Position numbers and translations under genes: made by a program
NCBI GenBank assembly: GCA_041488095.1
Contig: JBGPOP010000067.1
Coordinates: 1-10,983 of the forward strand
Origin: DASYPQ01 sp041488095
Lineage (GTDB): Bacteria > Planctomycetota > UBA1135 > GCA-002686595
DNA: 10,983 nucleotides
Direction: 5' to 3'
The notes under the pieces: generated by a model
The model's database searches: none
Told to the model about the DNA's origin: nothing
Seen by the model: the letters and a program-made list of their open reading frames with translations, nothing else
In this document: positions 1 through 6,342 of the stretch, piece after piece
How positions within the stretch are numbered: the stretch's first letter is position 1
Layout: every line of letters starts with the position of its first letter

Positions 1-842
1 CAGGTTCCGTTCGTGTCCCCGGGGACGAGGTTTTGCGCGAAGCTCCGAAAGGCCACGTAGCGGCCGTCGGCGGAGATCGCGGGGGAGCGGCTGAGGTCAT
101 TCCCCTGCGCCCCGCCCGAATCCACGCTCACGCGCTCGGTCGTGCCGTTCTGGCGGTCGCGGACGAACACGTCCCAGGTCCCGTTCGTGTCCCCGGGGAC
201 GAGGTTGGTCCCGGAGCTATAGAACGCCACGTAGCGGCCGTCGGCAGAGATGGATAGACGATCGTTGTACCAGTCATTGCCGTTCCCCTGCCCCCCGCTC
301 GAGTCGACGCTCACGCGCTCGGTCGTGCCGCTCTGGCGGTCGTGAACGAACACGTCCCAGGTCCCGTTCGTGTCCCCGGGGACGAGGTTTTGCGCGTAGC
401 TCCGGAACGCCACGTAGCGCCCGTCGGAGGAGATCGAGGAGAGGTAGCTGACGCCGTTCCCTTGCGCCCCGCCCGAGTCAACGCTCACCCGCTCGGTCGT
501 GCCGCTCTGGCGGTCGCGGACGAAAACGTCCAAGGCGCCGTTCGTGTCCCCGGGGACGAGGTTGGTGGCGGAGCTCACGAACGCCAGGTAGCGGCCGTCC
601 GCGGAGATCGAGCTACCCCCGCTGAGGCCGTTCCCCTGCGCCCCGCCCGAGTCGACGCTCACCCGCTCGGTCGTGCCGCTCTGGCGGTCACGGATGAAGG
701 CGTCCCAGGTCCCGTTCGTGTCCCCGGGAACGAGGTTGGTCGCGCGGCTATCGAACGCCACATAACGGCCGTCGGCGGAAATCGAGGCGGCGCCGCTTTC
801 GTAGTTCCCCTGCGTTCCGCCCGAGTCAACGCTCACCCGCTG
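1..842 (-). repeat. Five tandem coding repeats of about 174 bp
   Basis: The segment GTCCCCGGGGAC (GTCCCCGGGAAC in the last unit) recurs at 15, 189, 372, 546 and 720, giving spacings of 174, 183, 174 and 174 bp. Long stretches between these anchors are nearly the same. The extra 9 bp in one unit keep the reading frame. The repeats encode the blades of the propeller-like protein, and their DNA-level similarity suggests recent duplication or homogenisation. The array probably continues beyond the left edge. Confidence 0.85.
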
Positions 843-890
843 GGTTCCTTGCCCCCAGCCTGTGCTCCCCAGGATCACTGCAGCGCCCAC
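1..890 (-). CDS. Secreted propeller-like repeat protein (PD40/TolB-like), C-terminus off the left edge
   Basis: The minus-strand frame is open from 920 to the window edge and encodes at least five near-identical repeats. Each carries S-I-S-A-D-G-R-Y-V-A-F, then N-L-V-P-G-D-T-N-G-x-x-D-V-F-V-x-D-R-Q, then T-T-E-R-V-S-V-D-S-G-G. The repeat period is 58 residues, with one unit of 61. This pattern is typical of PD40/WD40-like TolB-type beta-propeller blades; the D-T-N-G-x-x-D turn may bind calcium (inference). The likely role is extracellular or cell-surface, with no specific function known. The start is uncertain. In this frame the first usable codon is GTG at 888-890, giving a hydrophobic stretch (GAAVILGSTGWGQG) before the first repeat. 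An ATG at 911-913 (MKTLAMEA...) in another frame would complete a normal signal peptide if one frameshift lay between them. An in-frame TGA at 921-923 bars further extension. It lies downstream of the Ada gene on the same strand. Confidence 0.8.
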   Translation of the reverse strand, partial: MGAAVILGSTGWGQGTQRVSVDSGGTQGNYESGAASISADGRYVAFDSRATNLVPGDTNGTWDAFIRDRQSGTTERVSVDSGGAQGNGLSGGSSISADGRYLAFVSSATNLVPGDTNGALDVFVRDRQSGTTERVSVDSGGAQGNGVSYLSSISSDGRYVAFRSYAQNLVPGDTNGTWDVFVHDRQSGTTERVSVDSSGGQGNGNDWYNDRLSISADGRYVAFYSSGTNLVPGDTNGTWDVFVRDRQNGTTERVSVDSGGAQGNDLSRSPAISADGRYVAFRSFAQNLVPGDTNGT

Positions 891-981
891 GCCTCCATCG
901 CCAGTGTCTTCATCGTCGCTTCAGCTTCGTGCGGGTCGATGCACCTTGCCCGAGAAGACCCGTCGCACGTCGGGCTGAGCG

Positions 982-1929
982 CTATCCTACCGCAGCCATC
1001 TCCCGCTCGTGCGCGAGGAGCCACTGCTTGCGCCAGATGCCCCCTCCATACCCGGTCGGCGAGCCGTCCGACCCGATCACGCGGTGACAAGGGATCAGGA
1101 TCGCCAGTCGATTCTCTCCGTTTGCGCGCGCGACCGCCCTCACCGCCGACGGGCGCCCGACCTCGCGCGCGATCTCGGCGTAGGAGCGCGTCTCGCCCGG
1201 CGGGATCCGGCGCAGGAGATCCCACACCGCGGCCTGGAAGGGCGTGCCGGGCGCGACGAGCTCCACTTCGAACGTCGGGCGCTCGCCCGCGAAGTACGCG
1301 CTCATCTCCTGCGCGAGCTGGTCGAGGTGACGGTGGCTCCCCGGAACGACCGGGAACGGGAAGCGGCGCCTCAACGTCGCGATCTGCGTCGGGAGCGCGC
1401 GCCGGTCGGCGAACTCGAGGAGGCACACTCCCTCCTCCGTCGCCGCGGCGAGCAGCGGGCCCAGCGGCGACGGGAGCCACCGCACGCGCAGGACGCTCGC
1501 GCCCGCGGCCACGGCGCGCGTCGGCGGGGCGCCGAAGATTCGCACGAACGCGTCGCGGAATCCGCTCTCGGACTCGAAGCCGCTCTCGAGCGCCGCATCG
1601 GTCACCGAGCTGCCTCCGCGGATCCTCTCCAAGGCCTTGTCCAGGCGTCGCGTGCGCTCGTACGCGCGCGGCGTCATGCCGAATTTCGCGGGCGTCTCGC
1701 GTCCGGACTCCAGCGGACGACAACGCAGGCAGGGACGGTAGCCGGCGCGCATCGCGGCATTCGGGTCGGCGAAGAACTCGACGTTCTCGCGCCGCGGCTT
1801 CTTCGCTCCGCATCCGGGCCGGCAGAAGATCCCGGTCGTGCGGATCGCGGCGAGGAAGGAGCCTTCGTAGGTCTCGTCGCGCTCGAGGAGCGCGCGGTAC
1901 ATCTCGTCAGGGGGAGGGAGTGTCTTCAT
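982..1929 (-). CDS. ada: Ada-type methylated-DNA repair protein with shortened AraC module
   Basis: Bifunctional Ada family: repairs methyl phosphotriesters and O6-methylguanine by irreversible methyl transfer to its own cysteines. Of 315 residues, the N-terminal Ada zinc domain has Cys36, Cys40, Cys67 and Cys70 (IFCRPGC ... RPCLRC), with Cys36 the expected phosphotriester acceptor. Residues ~84-137 match the second half of an AraC-type helix-turn-helix (GMTPRAYERTRRL...GFESESGFRDAFVRIFGAPP). Residues ~147-315 are the methyltransferase domain, with active Cys281 in IPCHRV and the YGGGIWRK segment. Only about 11 residues separate the zinc domain from GMTPRAY, where E. coli Ada (354 residues) has roughly 50, so the first helix-turn-helix is missing and activator function is doubtful. 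Start: ATG 1929 precedes the domain by the usual distance. ATG 2049 overlaps the DinB stop (ATGA) and would add 40 residues of non-conserved sequence; ATG 1938 is a third option. It is probably cotranscribed with the DinB gene. Confidence 0.93.
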   Translation of the reverse strand: MKTLPPPDEMYRALLERDETYEGSFLAAIRTTGIFCRPGCGAKKPRRENVEFFADPNAAMRAGYRPCLRCRPLESGRETPAKFGMTPRAYERTRRLDKALERIRGGSSVTDAALESGFESESGFRDAFVRIFGAPPTRAVAAGASVLRVRWLPSPLGPLLAAATEEGVCLLEFADRRALPTQIATLRRRFPFPVVPGSHRHLDQLAQEMSAYFAGERPTFEVELVAPGTPFQAAVWDLLRRIPPGETRSYAEIAREVGRPSAVRAVARANGENRLAILIPCHRVIGSDGSPTGYGGGIWRKQWLLAHEREMAAVG

Positions 1930-2045
1930 GCCTCCCATCGTCGAGTCGCGCACGGCGCCCGCCACCGCGATTCGAGGTCCGAATTCGGATTTCTTCCCGG
2001 CCGGACGCGGGCGCGCGCGGGGCGGAAGAGACTCTGCGCCTCTCG

Positions 2046-2516
2046 TCATTCGAGGAAGCCTTGGCGGACGGCGTGGATGAAGTCCGTGGACGCCGGCTCA
2101 TGGCCGGCCGCGCGCAGGTCGGACGCGATCTGTCCGCGGTGATAGACCGAGTGAAGGGCGACGTGGGTGAGGATGTCCCCCACCGTGTTCGACCAGGGCT
2201 CGCCTTTCGTGTTCGTGTAGGCGATCGCGCGGTCGAGGTCGGCGGGCTCGAGGTCGTCGAGGTAGTCGCGCCAGTGCCGCTGCAGCTCCTCGGCCTCCGC
2301 GTGACAGCGTTCGAGCGTCAGGTCGGGCCAGACGGGCGCGGGCTTCTTCGATTCCTCGAGACGGTCGAGCCAGAGTCGCTCGGCGCCGAGCACGTGCGCG
2401 AGGACCTTGAGCGCACGAGTCGGTGGACTCATCGCCGAGCGCAGAGACGCCAGCGCCTCGCGGTTGGCCCAGTCGTCGTAGTCGAACAGTCGGCGGAGAT
2501 GCTGTAGCCCGTCCAT
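2046..2516 (-). CDS. DinB-family four-helix protein (putative metal-dependent)
   Basis: A 156-residue protein of the DinB/YfiT-like superfamily, four-helix bundles that often bind a metal through three histidines; some members are thiol-S-transferases. Visible family signatures are LFDYDDWANREAL at residues ~10-22, LAHVLGAERLWLDRL at ~39-53, and LTHVALHSVYHRGQI at ~116-130. His41, His122 and His126 are the likely metal ligands. Length is normal for the family. The start ATG at 2516 has a GAGGAA ribosome site (2523-2528) six bases upstream; a longer frame back to a TTG at 2561 has no such support. It begins 41 bp after the antitoxin stop, and its own stop overlaps a possible upstream start of Ada, so the genes may be read together. 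Substrate is unknown; a role in a damage or detoxification response is inferred only from the neighbouring Ada. Confidence 0.9.
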   Translation of the reverse strand: MDGLQHLRRLFDYDDWANREALASLRSAMSPPTRALKVLAHVLGAERLWLDRLEESKKPAPVWPDLTLERCHAEAEELQRHWRDYLDDLEPADLDRAIAYTNTKGEPWSNTVGDILTHVALHSVYHRGQIASDLRAAGHEPASTDFIHAVRQGFLE

Positions 2517-2536
2517 CGTGCGTTCCTCGTGTGCCC

Positions 2537-2554
2537 GCGGGCCGGGGAGCCCGC
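2537..2554 (-). other. GC-rich hairpin between antitoxin and dinB-like gene
   Basis: On the minus strand GCGGGC-TCCCCG-GCCCGC forms a six-base-pair perfect stem with a six-base loop, three bases past the antitoxin stop. No T tract follows, so it is a weak terminator candidate at best. It may instead be an mRNA processing or stability element that separates the toxin-antitoxin pair from the downstream repair genes. Confidence 0.35.
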
Positions 2555-2557
2555 TCT

Positions 2558-2887
2558 TCAAGCCGATCGCGTCTTCTTCTTCACTGGAACGATCCGGATC
2601 TCCACCCGCTTCCCCAGCACCGCGGCGATGCGCCTGAGCATCCCCAAGGAGTGCCCTTCGTAGTCATCGTCCTCCAGCCGGCAGATGACGGACGCGGTGG
2701 TGCCCACTCGCTTCGCCAGCTCGCGCTGGGTCAAGCCGGCCTCCTCGCGCATGCCGAAGATCTGGCGTGCGATCGCGGCGGTCGCCTCGGCCTCCTCCAG
2801 GCCGGCGATCATCTCCGGCTTGCCCTCGAAGTAGCGGCGGTAGATGAGGTCAACGGCGTCGCGTGTGGTTCTCTTCTTCTGCTTCAT
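2558..2887 (-). CDS. XRE-family antitoxin of a HigBA/RelE-type toxin-antitoxin pair
   Basis: A 109-residue protein with a charged N-terminus (MKQKKRTTRDAVD). A helical stretch at ~25-45 (EMIAGLEEAEATAAIARQIF) is followed by an HTH_3 domain at ~46-95. The core MREEAGLTQRELAKRVGTTASVICRLED is a classic XRE helix-turn-helix. The basic tail (VEIRIVPVKKKTRSA) may contact DNA or toxin. It should neutralise the toxin encoded just upstream and repress their shared promoter, as known for HigA-type antitoxins. Start: ATG 2885-2887 lies 7 nt after an AGGAGG site (2895-2900) and overlaps the toxin stop as ATGA, which indicates translational coupling. The ATG six bases earlier (2893) would sit one base from the ribosome site and is less likely. 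The toxin-before-antitoxin order is typical of HigBA. Confidence 0.93.
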   Translation of the reverse strand: MKQKKRTTRDAVDLIYRRYFEGKPEMIAGLEEAEATAAIARQIFGMREEAGLTQRELAKRVGTTASVICRLEDDDYEGHSLGMLRRIAAVLGKRVEIRIVPVKKKTRSA

Positions 2888-3258
2888 TGCCATGCCTCCT
2901 CTTGACCATGGAGGTCCGGAGCCTTCTGAAACCTCTGCTTCCTCCGCAGGGCCAGATCGATGTCCCTCGGGGGCACGATCACTTCCTTCACCAACCCGTG
3001 GGAGAGCACGGCGGTCGATACACCGTGAAAGAAGTACAACACCCGGTGATGAATCCCCTGGAAACCGACTCGGAGCTCGTGGATCCCGTCGCGCAGGTAG
3101 TCCGCCTCCGGTCGGCGCAACTCGTAACCGAGCTCGTGCAATCTTCGGATCCTCGCCATGCACTTCTGCCGGGCCTTCGGCGGAAGCGTGTCGAGCCAGT
3201 CGTAGATCGGAACGGTCCCATCCTGTTCGCGGTACATGAAGATCGCGGTCTGCGGCAA
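2884..3258 (-). CDS. RelE/HigB-like toxin (Gp49-like family)
   Basis: A 124-residue member of the RelE/ParE superfamily, close to the phage-derived Gp49-like/HigB group, whose known members are ribosome-dependent mRNA interferases. Features: YREQDGTVPIYDWLDTLPPKAR at residues ~9-30, the block ELRRPEADYLRDGIHELRV at ~46-64, the strand RVLYFFHG at ~72-79, then LSHGLVKE and the basic C-terminal helix PPRDIDLALRRKQRF. The start is taken as TTG at 3256-3258, because GGGGAGG (3264-3270) lies 5 nt upstream of it. ATG at 3237 (MYREQDG) is an alternative that begins at the family's usual N-terminus but has no ribosome site. The stop overlaps the antitoxin start by ATGA. A promoter with an embedded palindrome lies directly upstream. 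No key segment appears to be missing, so the toxin is probably functional. Confidence 0.93.
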   Translation of the reverse strand: MPQTAIFMYREQDGTVPIYDWLDTLPPKARQKCMARIRRLHELGYELRRPEADYLRDGIHELRVGFQGIHHRVLYFFHGVSTAVLSHGLVKEVIVPPRDIDLALRRKQRFQKAPDLHGQEEAWQ

Positions 3259-3272
3259 ACCTACCTCCCCGA

Positions 3273-3301
3273 ATTGTTCGCAATATTGCGAATCGTGTCA
3301 A
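3273..3301 (-). promoter_or_regulatory. Sigma70-like promoter of the toxin-antitoxin operon
   Basis: On the minus strand a perfect TTGACA (3296-3301) is followed after exactly 17 bp by AACAAT (3273-3278), which matches 4 of 6 positions of TATAAT. The local AT-richness stands out in this GC-rich window. Transcription would start near 3266, only about 8 nt before the TTG start of the toxin, so the leader would be very short and part of the GGGGAGG ribosome site would lie at the 5' end of the mRNA. Confidence 0.7.
3277..3292. promoter_or_regulatory. 16-bp perfect palindrome, likely antitoxin operator
   Basis: TTCGCAATATTGCGAA is a perfect inverted repeat lying between the -35 and -10 boxes of the toxin-antitoxin promoter. 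XRE antitoxins of this type typically bind palindromes over their own promoter. Both the position and the symmetry fit an autorepression site; binding itself is inferred. Confidence 0.75.
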
Positions 3302-3434
3302 GAGGGCGGACATCCCTCCCCAGGGCGGACCGGAGGGTCCCAAGCCGGTTTCCCTGGAATCCGAGGTTTTTCTCCGGTGCCACTCCGAGGATCGCGGCCG
3401 CTGCCTGGCATCCCCGGCCAGGGCCTCCGACCCC
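3302..3434. other. Short intergenic stretch between the toxin promoter and the acetyltransferase gene
   Basis: No convincing gene is seen. Two small inverted repeats lie near the end of the acetyltransferase gene: CCTGGC-N7-GCCAGG (3404-3422), and CCCTC-N6-GAGGG (3432-3447), which overlaps its stop codon. Neither has a T tract. They could help end transcription from the acetyltransferase gene before it reaches the toxin-antitoxin operon on the same strand. Confidence 0.4.
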
Positions 3435-4094
3435 TCAGCTCCGAGGGTGACCGCGCTGGAGTTCCTCCAGTCGCACCTTCACTCCCGGCCATTCCGCCGC
3501 CGTGACGCTGTACATCACCGTGTCGCGCACGAAGCCGTCGGGCATCACCATGTGGGAGCGCAGCACACCCTCGCGCACCGCTCCGATCCGCTCGATCGCG
3601 CGCTGTGACCTAACGTTGCGCGCGTCGGTCTTGAGCTGCACCCGCAGTGCGCCCAATCGCTCGAACGCGTGCTCGAGCAGGAGCTTTTTGCACTCCGTGT
3701 TCGCCGCAGTGCGCTGGTGCGCGAGCGCGAGCCAGGTCCAGCCGATCTCGAGCCCCCGGTGCGCGCGGCGGATCCTGAGGTACCGCGTCGAGCCGATCGC
3801 ACGCCCCGAGACGCGGTCCACGATCGCGAACGGCGCCTGCAAGCCGTCGCGCGCGGCCTCGAGCGCCTCGCGGATCATCGCGCGCGCGTCGTCGATGCTC
3901 ACGAGCGGTCCGCGCGGCATGGTGCGCCAGATCTCCGCGTCCCGCCCCGCCTCGAAGAGCTCCCGCGCGTGGCGCTCCTCGAGCGGCTCGAGGCGCACGC
4001 GCCGGCCCTCCAGGGTCACGGGCACGATGACGGGCAGGATCGCGGGGACCCTGATCGGCGGCGAATCCGGCATGAACGCGGAATGGGATACCAT
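3435..4094 (-). CDS. GNAT-family N-acetyltransferase (RimJ/RimL-like)
   Basis: Acetyl-CoA-dependent acetyltransferase of the Acetyltransf_3/RimJ-RimL type; the acceptor is unknown. The fold begins at about residue 26 (VTLEGRRVRLEPLEERHA). Strand GLEIGWTWLA is at ~114-123. The acetyl-CoA loop and helix are QRTAANTECKKLLLEHAFERLG at ~127-148. The conserved QLKTDARNVRSQRAIERIGAVREGVLR is at ~153-179, and the closing strand is RDTVMYSVT. The start is uncertain. ATG 4094 gives 219 residues, ATG 4073 gives 212, and GTG codons at 4025 or 4019 would start right at the domain. None has a strong ribosome site. It is divergent from the sensor gene, and ATG 4094 overlaps that gene's ATG (CATG), which argues that one or both true starts lie further inside. 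Confidence 0.9.
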   Translation of the reverse strand: MVSHSAFMPDSPPIRVPAILPVIVPVTLEGRRVRLEPLEERHARELFEAGRDAEIWRTMPRGPLVSIDDARAMIREALEAARDGLQAPFAIVDRVSGRAIGSTRYLRIRRAHRGLEIGWTWLALAHQRTAANTECKKLLLEHAFERLGALRVQLKTDARNVRSQRAIERIGAVREGVLRSHMVMPDGFVRDTVMYSVTAAEWPGVKVRLEELQRGHPRS

Positions 4095-6234
4095 GCGCTC
4101 GATGCTCCCGCATCCGGGCGCCCGCCACCGACTCGTCCTCGGCTTCCTCCTGGCCCTCGCGCTCGCGCCGACGTCGGCCGCCCAGACGCTCGCCTTCCGC
4201 CGCTACGACGTCCCCGAAGGCCTGGCGAACAGCCGCGTCAACTCCGTCTTCCAGGACTCGCGCGGCTACCTCTGGTTCGGCACCTGGGAAGGCCTCTCGC
4301 GCTTCGACGGCGTCGAGTTCAGGAGCTACAGCACCCCCGAGGGCCTCCCCAACTTCCTGGTCAACGCGGTCACCGAGGATCCGCAGGGCCGCATCTGGGT
4401 CGCGACGCAGGGCGGCGGCGTCGCGCGACTGCTCGATCGCCAGAAGTCGCCGCCCGGAATCCGGACGGAGACGCCCCGCTCGATGTTCGAGAGCCACGCG
4501 GTCGGCGACTCGCGCGAGTCGAACATCGTCCAGGGCATCCTCTTCGACCGCCGCGGCGACCTGTGCTGCGGGACGCAGGCCGGGATCTTCATCGGCTCTC
4601 CCGGCGAGCACGGGGACCTCCGCTTCGAGCCGGTCGCCGGGAGCGAAGTCGTCGAGTGGGCGCAACCCGGATTCGTCGACGGGCGCGGGCGCCTCTGGTG
4701 CGCCACGAAGAACGCGATCCTCGCGCTGGAGGGCTCGCGCATCGCGGCTCGACTGTCTCTCCCCGAGCCCGCGAGCGATCTCGTGGAGCCGATCGCGATC
4801 TTCCCGCGCCCCGGCGGCGGCACGATCGTCGCCTTCACCAAGGGCGTTTTCGAGCTCGATTCCTCGGAGAAAGCGGACGCCGCGGCGCGCTGGCACCGCC
4901 TCCCGGTCGCGCTCGCACCCGCGCAGGACGTGCGCTGTGCCCTCTTCGATTCGAAGGGGACGCTCTGGCTCGGCACGACGGCGGGACTGATCCGCTTCCA
5001 TCAAGGTGCGCAGACTACCTACACGCTGGAGAACGGCCTGCCCGACATCTCGATCTCGTGTCTGTGCGAGGACCGCGATCACGATCTGTGGGTCGGCACG
5101 TGGTCCGGCGGCGTCGCCAAGCTCGCCGGCGAGGCGATCGTCAGCTTCACGCTCGCCGCGGCGATGCCCGACCACAACGTGCACCGCCTCGTCGAGGCGC
5201 GCGACGGATCGATCTACGCCACGGCCAAGGCGGGCATCGTCCGGGTGCGAGGGGATCGCGTCGACCTCGTCCCGGGATCTCAGGACCCGGCCTTCGCGAT
5301 GGTCGGCCAGCGCATCCTCCAGGACCGCCGCGGCGACTTCTGGATCGGCACGATCGGCGGCCTGCACCGCTTCCCCGGTCCCGAGCTCGACCTGAGGAGC
5401 GGTCGGCGCTTCGGGTCGGCGGACGGCATCGACGCGGCGGAGGTCTTCGGCGCGATCCACGAGGACCAGAACGGCAGGATCTGGGTCGGCCTGAGCAGCG
5501 GGAGCCTGTACGCGTGGGATCCCGCGCGCGACGAGAGCCCGCGCTTCGAACGTGTCGCGGTCCAGGATCGCCTCTCGACGCAGGCCCCGCGCGAGTACCT
5601 CTCTGACTCCGCGGGCCAGCTCTGGCTCGCTCCCTACGTCGGGCTCGCGCGGATCGCCGGGGACCGCACCGACCGCTTCGAGCCGAGCGAGGGCCTGCCC
5701 GACCTGCAGACGCGCTGCCTGTTCGAGGACCGCGACCGGCGCGTGTGGATCGGGACGCGCTTCCGCGGCGTCTCGGTCACCGACGAGCCCGCCGCCGCGC
5801 GGCCGCGCTTCCGCAACTACTCGACGCGCACCGGGCTCTCGAGCGACGCGGTGTGGTCGATCGCGCAGGACGACGAGGGCCGGATGTACTTCGCCACCTC
5901 GCGCGGCATCGAGCAGCTCGACGCCGCGAGCGGTCGCGTGCGCCACATCACGACCTTCGACGGGCTCGCGGGCGACATCGTCAACCACCTTCTGAAGGAC
6001 AGCCGCGGCAACATCTGGGCGGCGACCTCGGGCGGGATCTCGCGCTACGACCCGCGGGCCGAGCCGCCCCAGCCCGACCCGCCGCCGATCTACCTCTCGC
6101 GCATCCGGATCGCCGGCGACGACCTGCCGATTTCGGAGATTGGCGAGCGCTCGGTCCCCGGCGTGACGCTCCCGGCTTCGAAGGACAACCTGCTGATCGA
6201 GTTCGTCGGCCTCTCCTTCCGCGGGGAGCGCTAG
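4093..6234 (+). CDS. Sensor half of a propeller-type two-component histidine kinase, ended by an in-frame TAG
   Basis: A 713-residue periplasmic sensing part. Residues ~12-31 form a signal peptide (RLVLGFLLALALAPTSAAQ). About 13 reg_prop motifs follow over ~48-650, such as VNSVFQDSRGYLWFGTWEGL and VNHLLKDSRGNIWAATSGGI. This fits two seven-bladed propellers, as in hybrid or HTCS-like sensors, some members of which sense glycans. LIEFVGLSFRGER leads into the Y_Y_Y domain, where TAG (6232-6234, codon 714) ends the frame. The same frame continues directly with IAYQYRLDGIDAEWS, so the native gene is evidently 4093-7113 (1006 codons). The stop may be a real nonsense mutation, a read-through codon or a sequence error. 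Start: ATG 4093; ATG 4072 and 4102 are also in frame. There is no strong ribosome site. The gene is followed by its response regulator. Confidence 0.92.
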   Translation: MRSMLPHPGARHRLVLGFLLALALAPTSAAQTLAFRRYDVPEGLANSRVNSVFQDSRGYLWFGTWEGLSRFDGVEFRSYSTPEGLPNFLVNAVTEDPQGRIWVATQGGGVARLLDRQKSPPGIRTETPRSMFESHAVGDSRESNIVQGILFDRRGDLCCGTQAGIFIGSPGEHGDLRFEPVAGSEVVEWAQPGFVDGRGRLWCATKNAILALEGSRIAARLSLPEPASDLVEPIAIFPRPGGGTIVAFTKGVFELDSSEKADAAARWHRLPVALAPAQDVRCALFDSKGTLWLGTTAGLIRFHQGAQTTYTLENGLPDISISCLCEDRDHDLWVGTWSGGVAKLAGEAIVSFTLAAAMPDHNVHRLVEARDGSIYATAKAGIVRVRGDRVDLVPGSQDPAFAMVGQRILQDRRGDFWIGTIGGLHRFPGPELDLRSGRRFGSADGIDAAEVFGAIHEDQNGRIWVGLSSGSLYAWDPARDESPRFERVAVQDRLSTQAPREYLSDSAGQLWLAPYVGLARIAGDRTDRFEPSEGLPDLQTRCLFEDRDRRVWIGTRFRGVSVTDEPAAARPRFRNYSTRTGLSSDAVWSIAQDDEGRMYFATSRGIEQLDAASGRVRHITTFDGLAGDIVNHLLKDSRGNIWAATSGGISRYDPRAEPPQPDPPPIYLSRIRIAGDDLPISEIGERSVPGVTLPASKDNLLIEFVGLSFRGER
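6232..6234 (+). other. In-frame amber codon inside the sensor kinase gene
   Basis: TAG interrupts the frame between ...GLSFRGER and IAYQYRLDG..., which are contiguous in intact Y_Y_Y-containing regulators. No base is gained or lost: the same frame is used before and after. A single substitution of AAG, CAG, GAG, TCG, TTG or TGG would explain it. Confidence 0.9.
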
Positions 6235-6342
6235 ATCGCCTATCAGTACCGGCTCGACGGCATCGACGCGGAGTGGTCCGCTCCGTCCGCGCAGCGCTCG
6301 GTCCACTACGCGCACCTCGCGCCCGGGGACTATCGTTTCCTC

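Noticed and set aside
1..860. Regularly spaced repeats as a CRISPR array or non-coding satellite
   Set aside because: The period is 174-183 bp, all units keep one reading frame, and the whole unit, not just short repeats, is conserved. It encodes protein blades.
342..2507. Plus-strand open frame of 721 codons across the repeat protein, Ada and DinB genes
   Set aside because: It is antisense to three well-recognised minus-strand proteins. Its translation is a low-complexity Arg/Ala/Pro-rich sequence and mirrors the repeats, as expected in high-GC DNA.
3502..4092. Upstream extension of the sensor frame over the acetyltransferase gene
   Set aside because: The translation is Ser/Arg-rich and antisense to conserved acetyltransferase sequence. 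A signal peptide begins at 4093.
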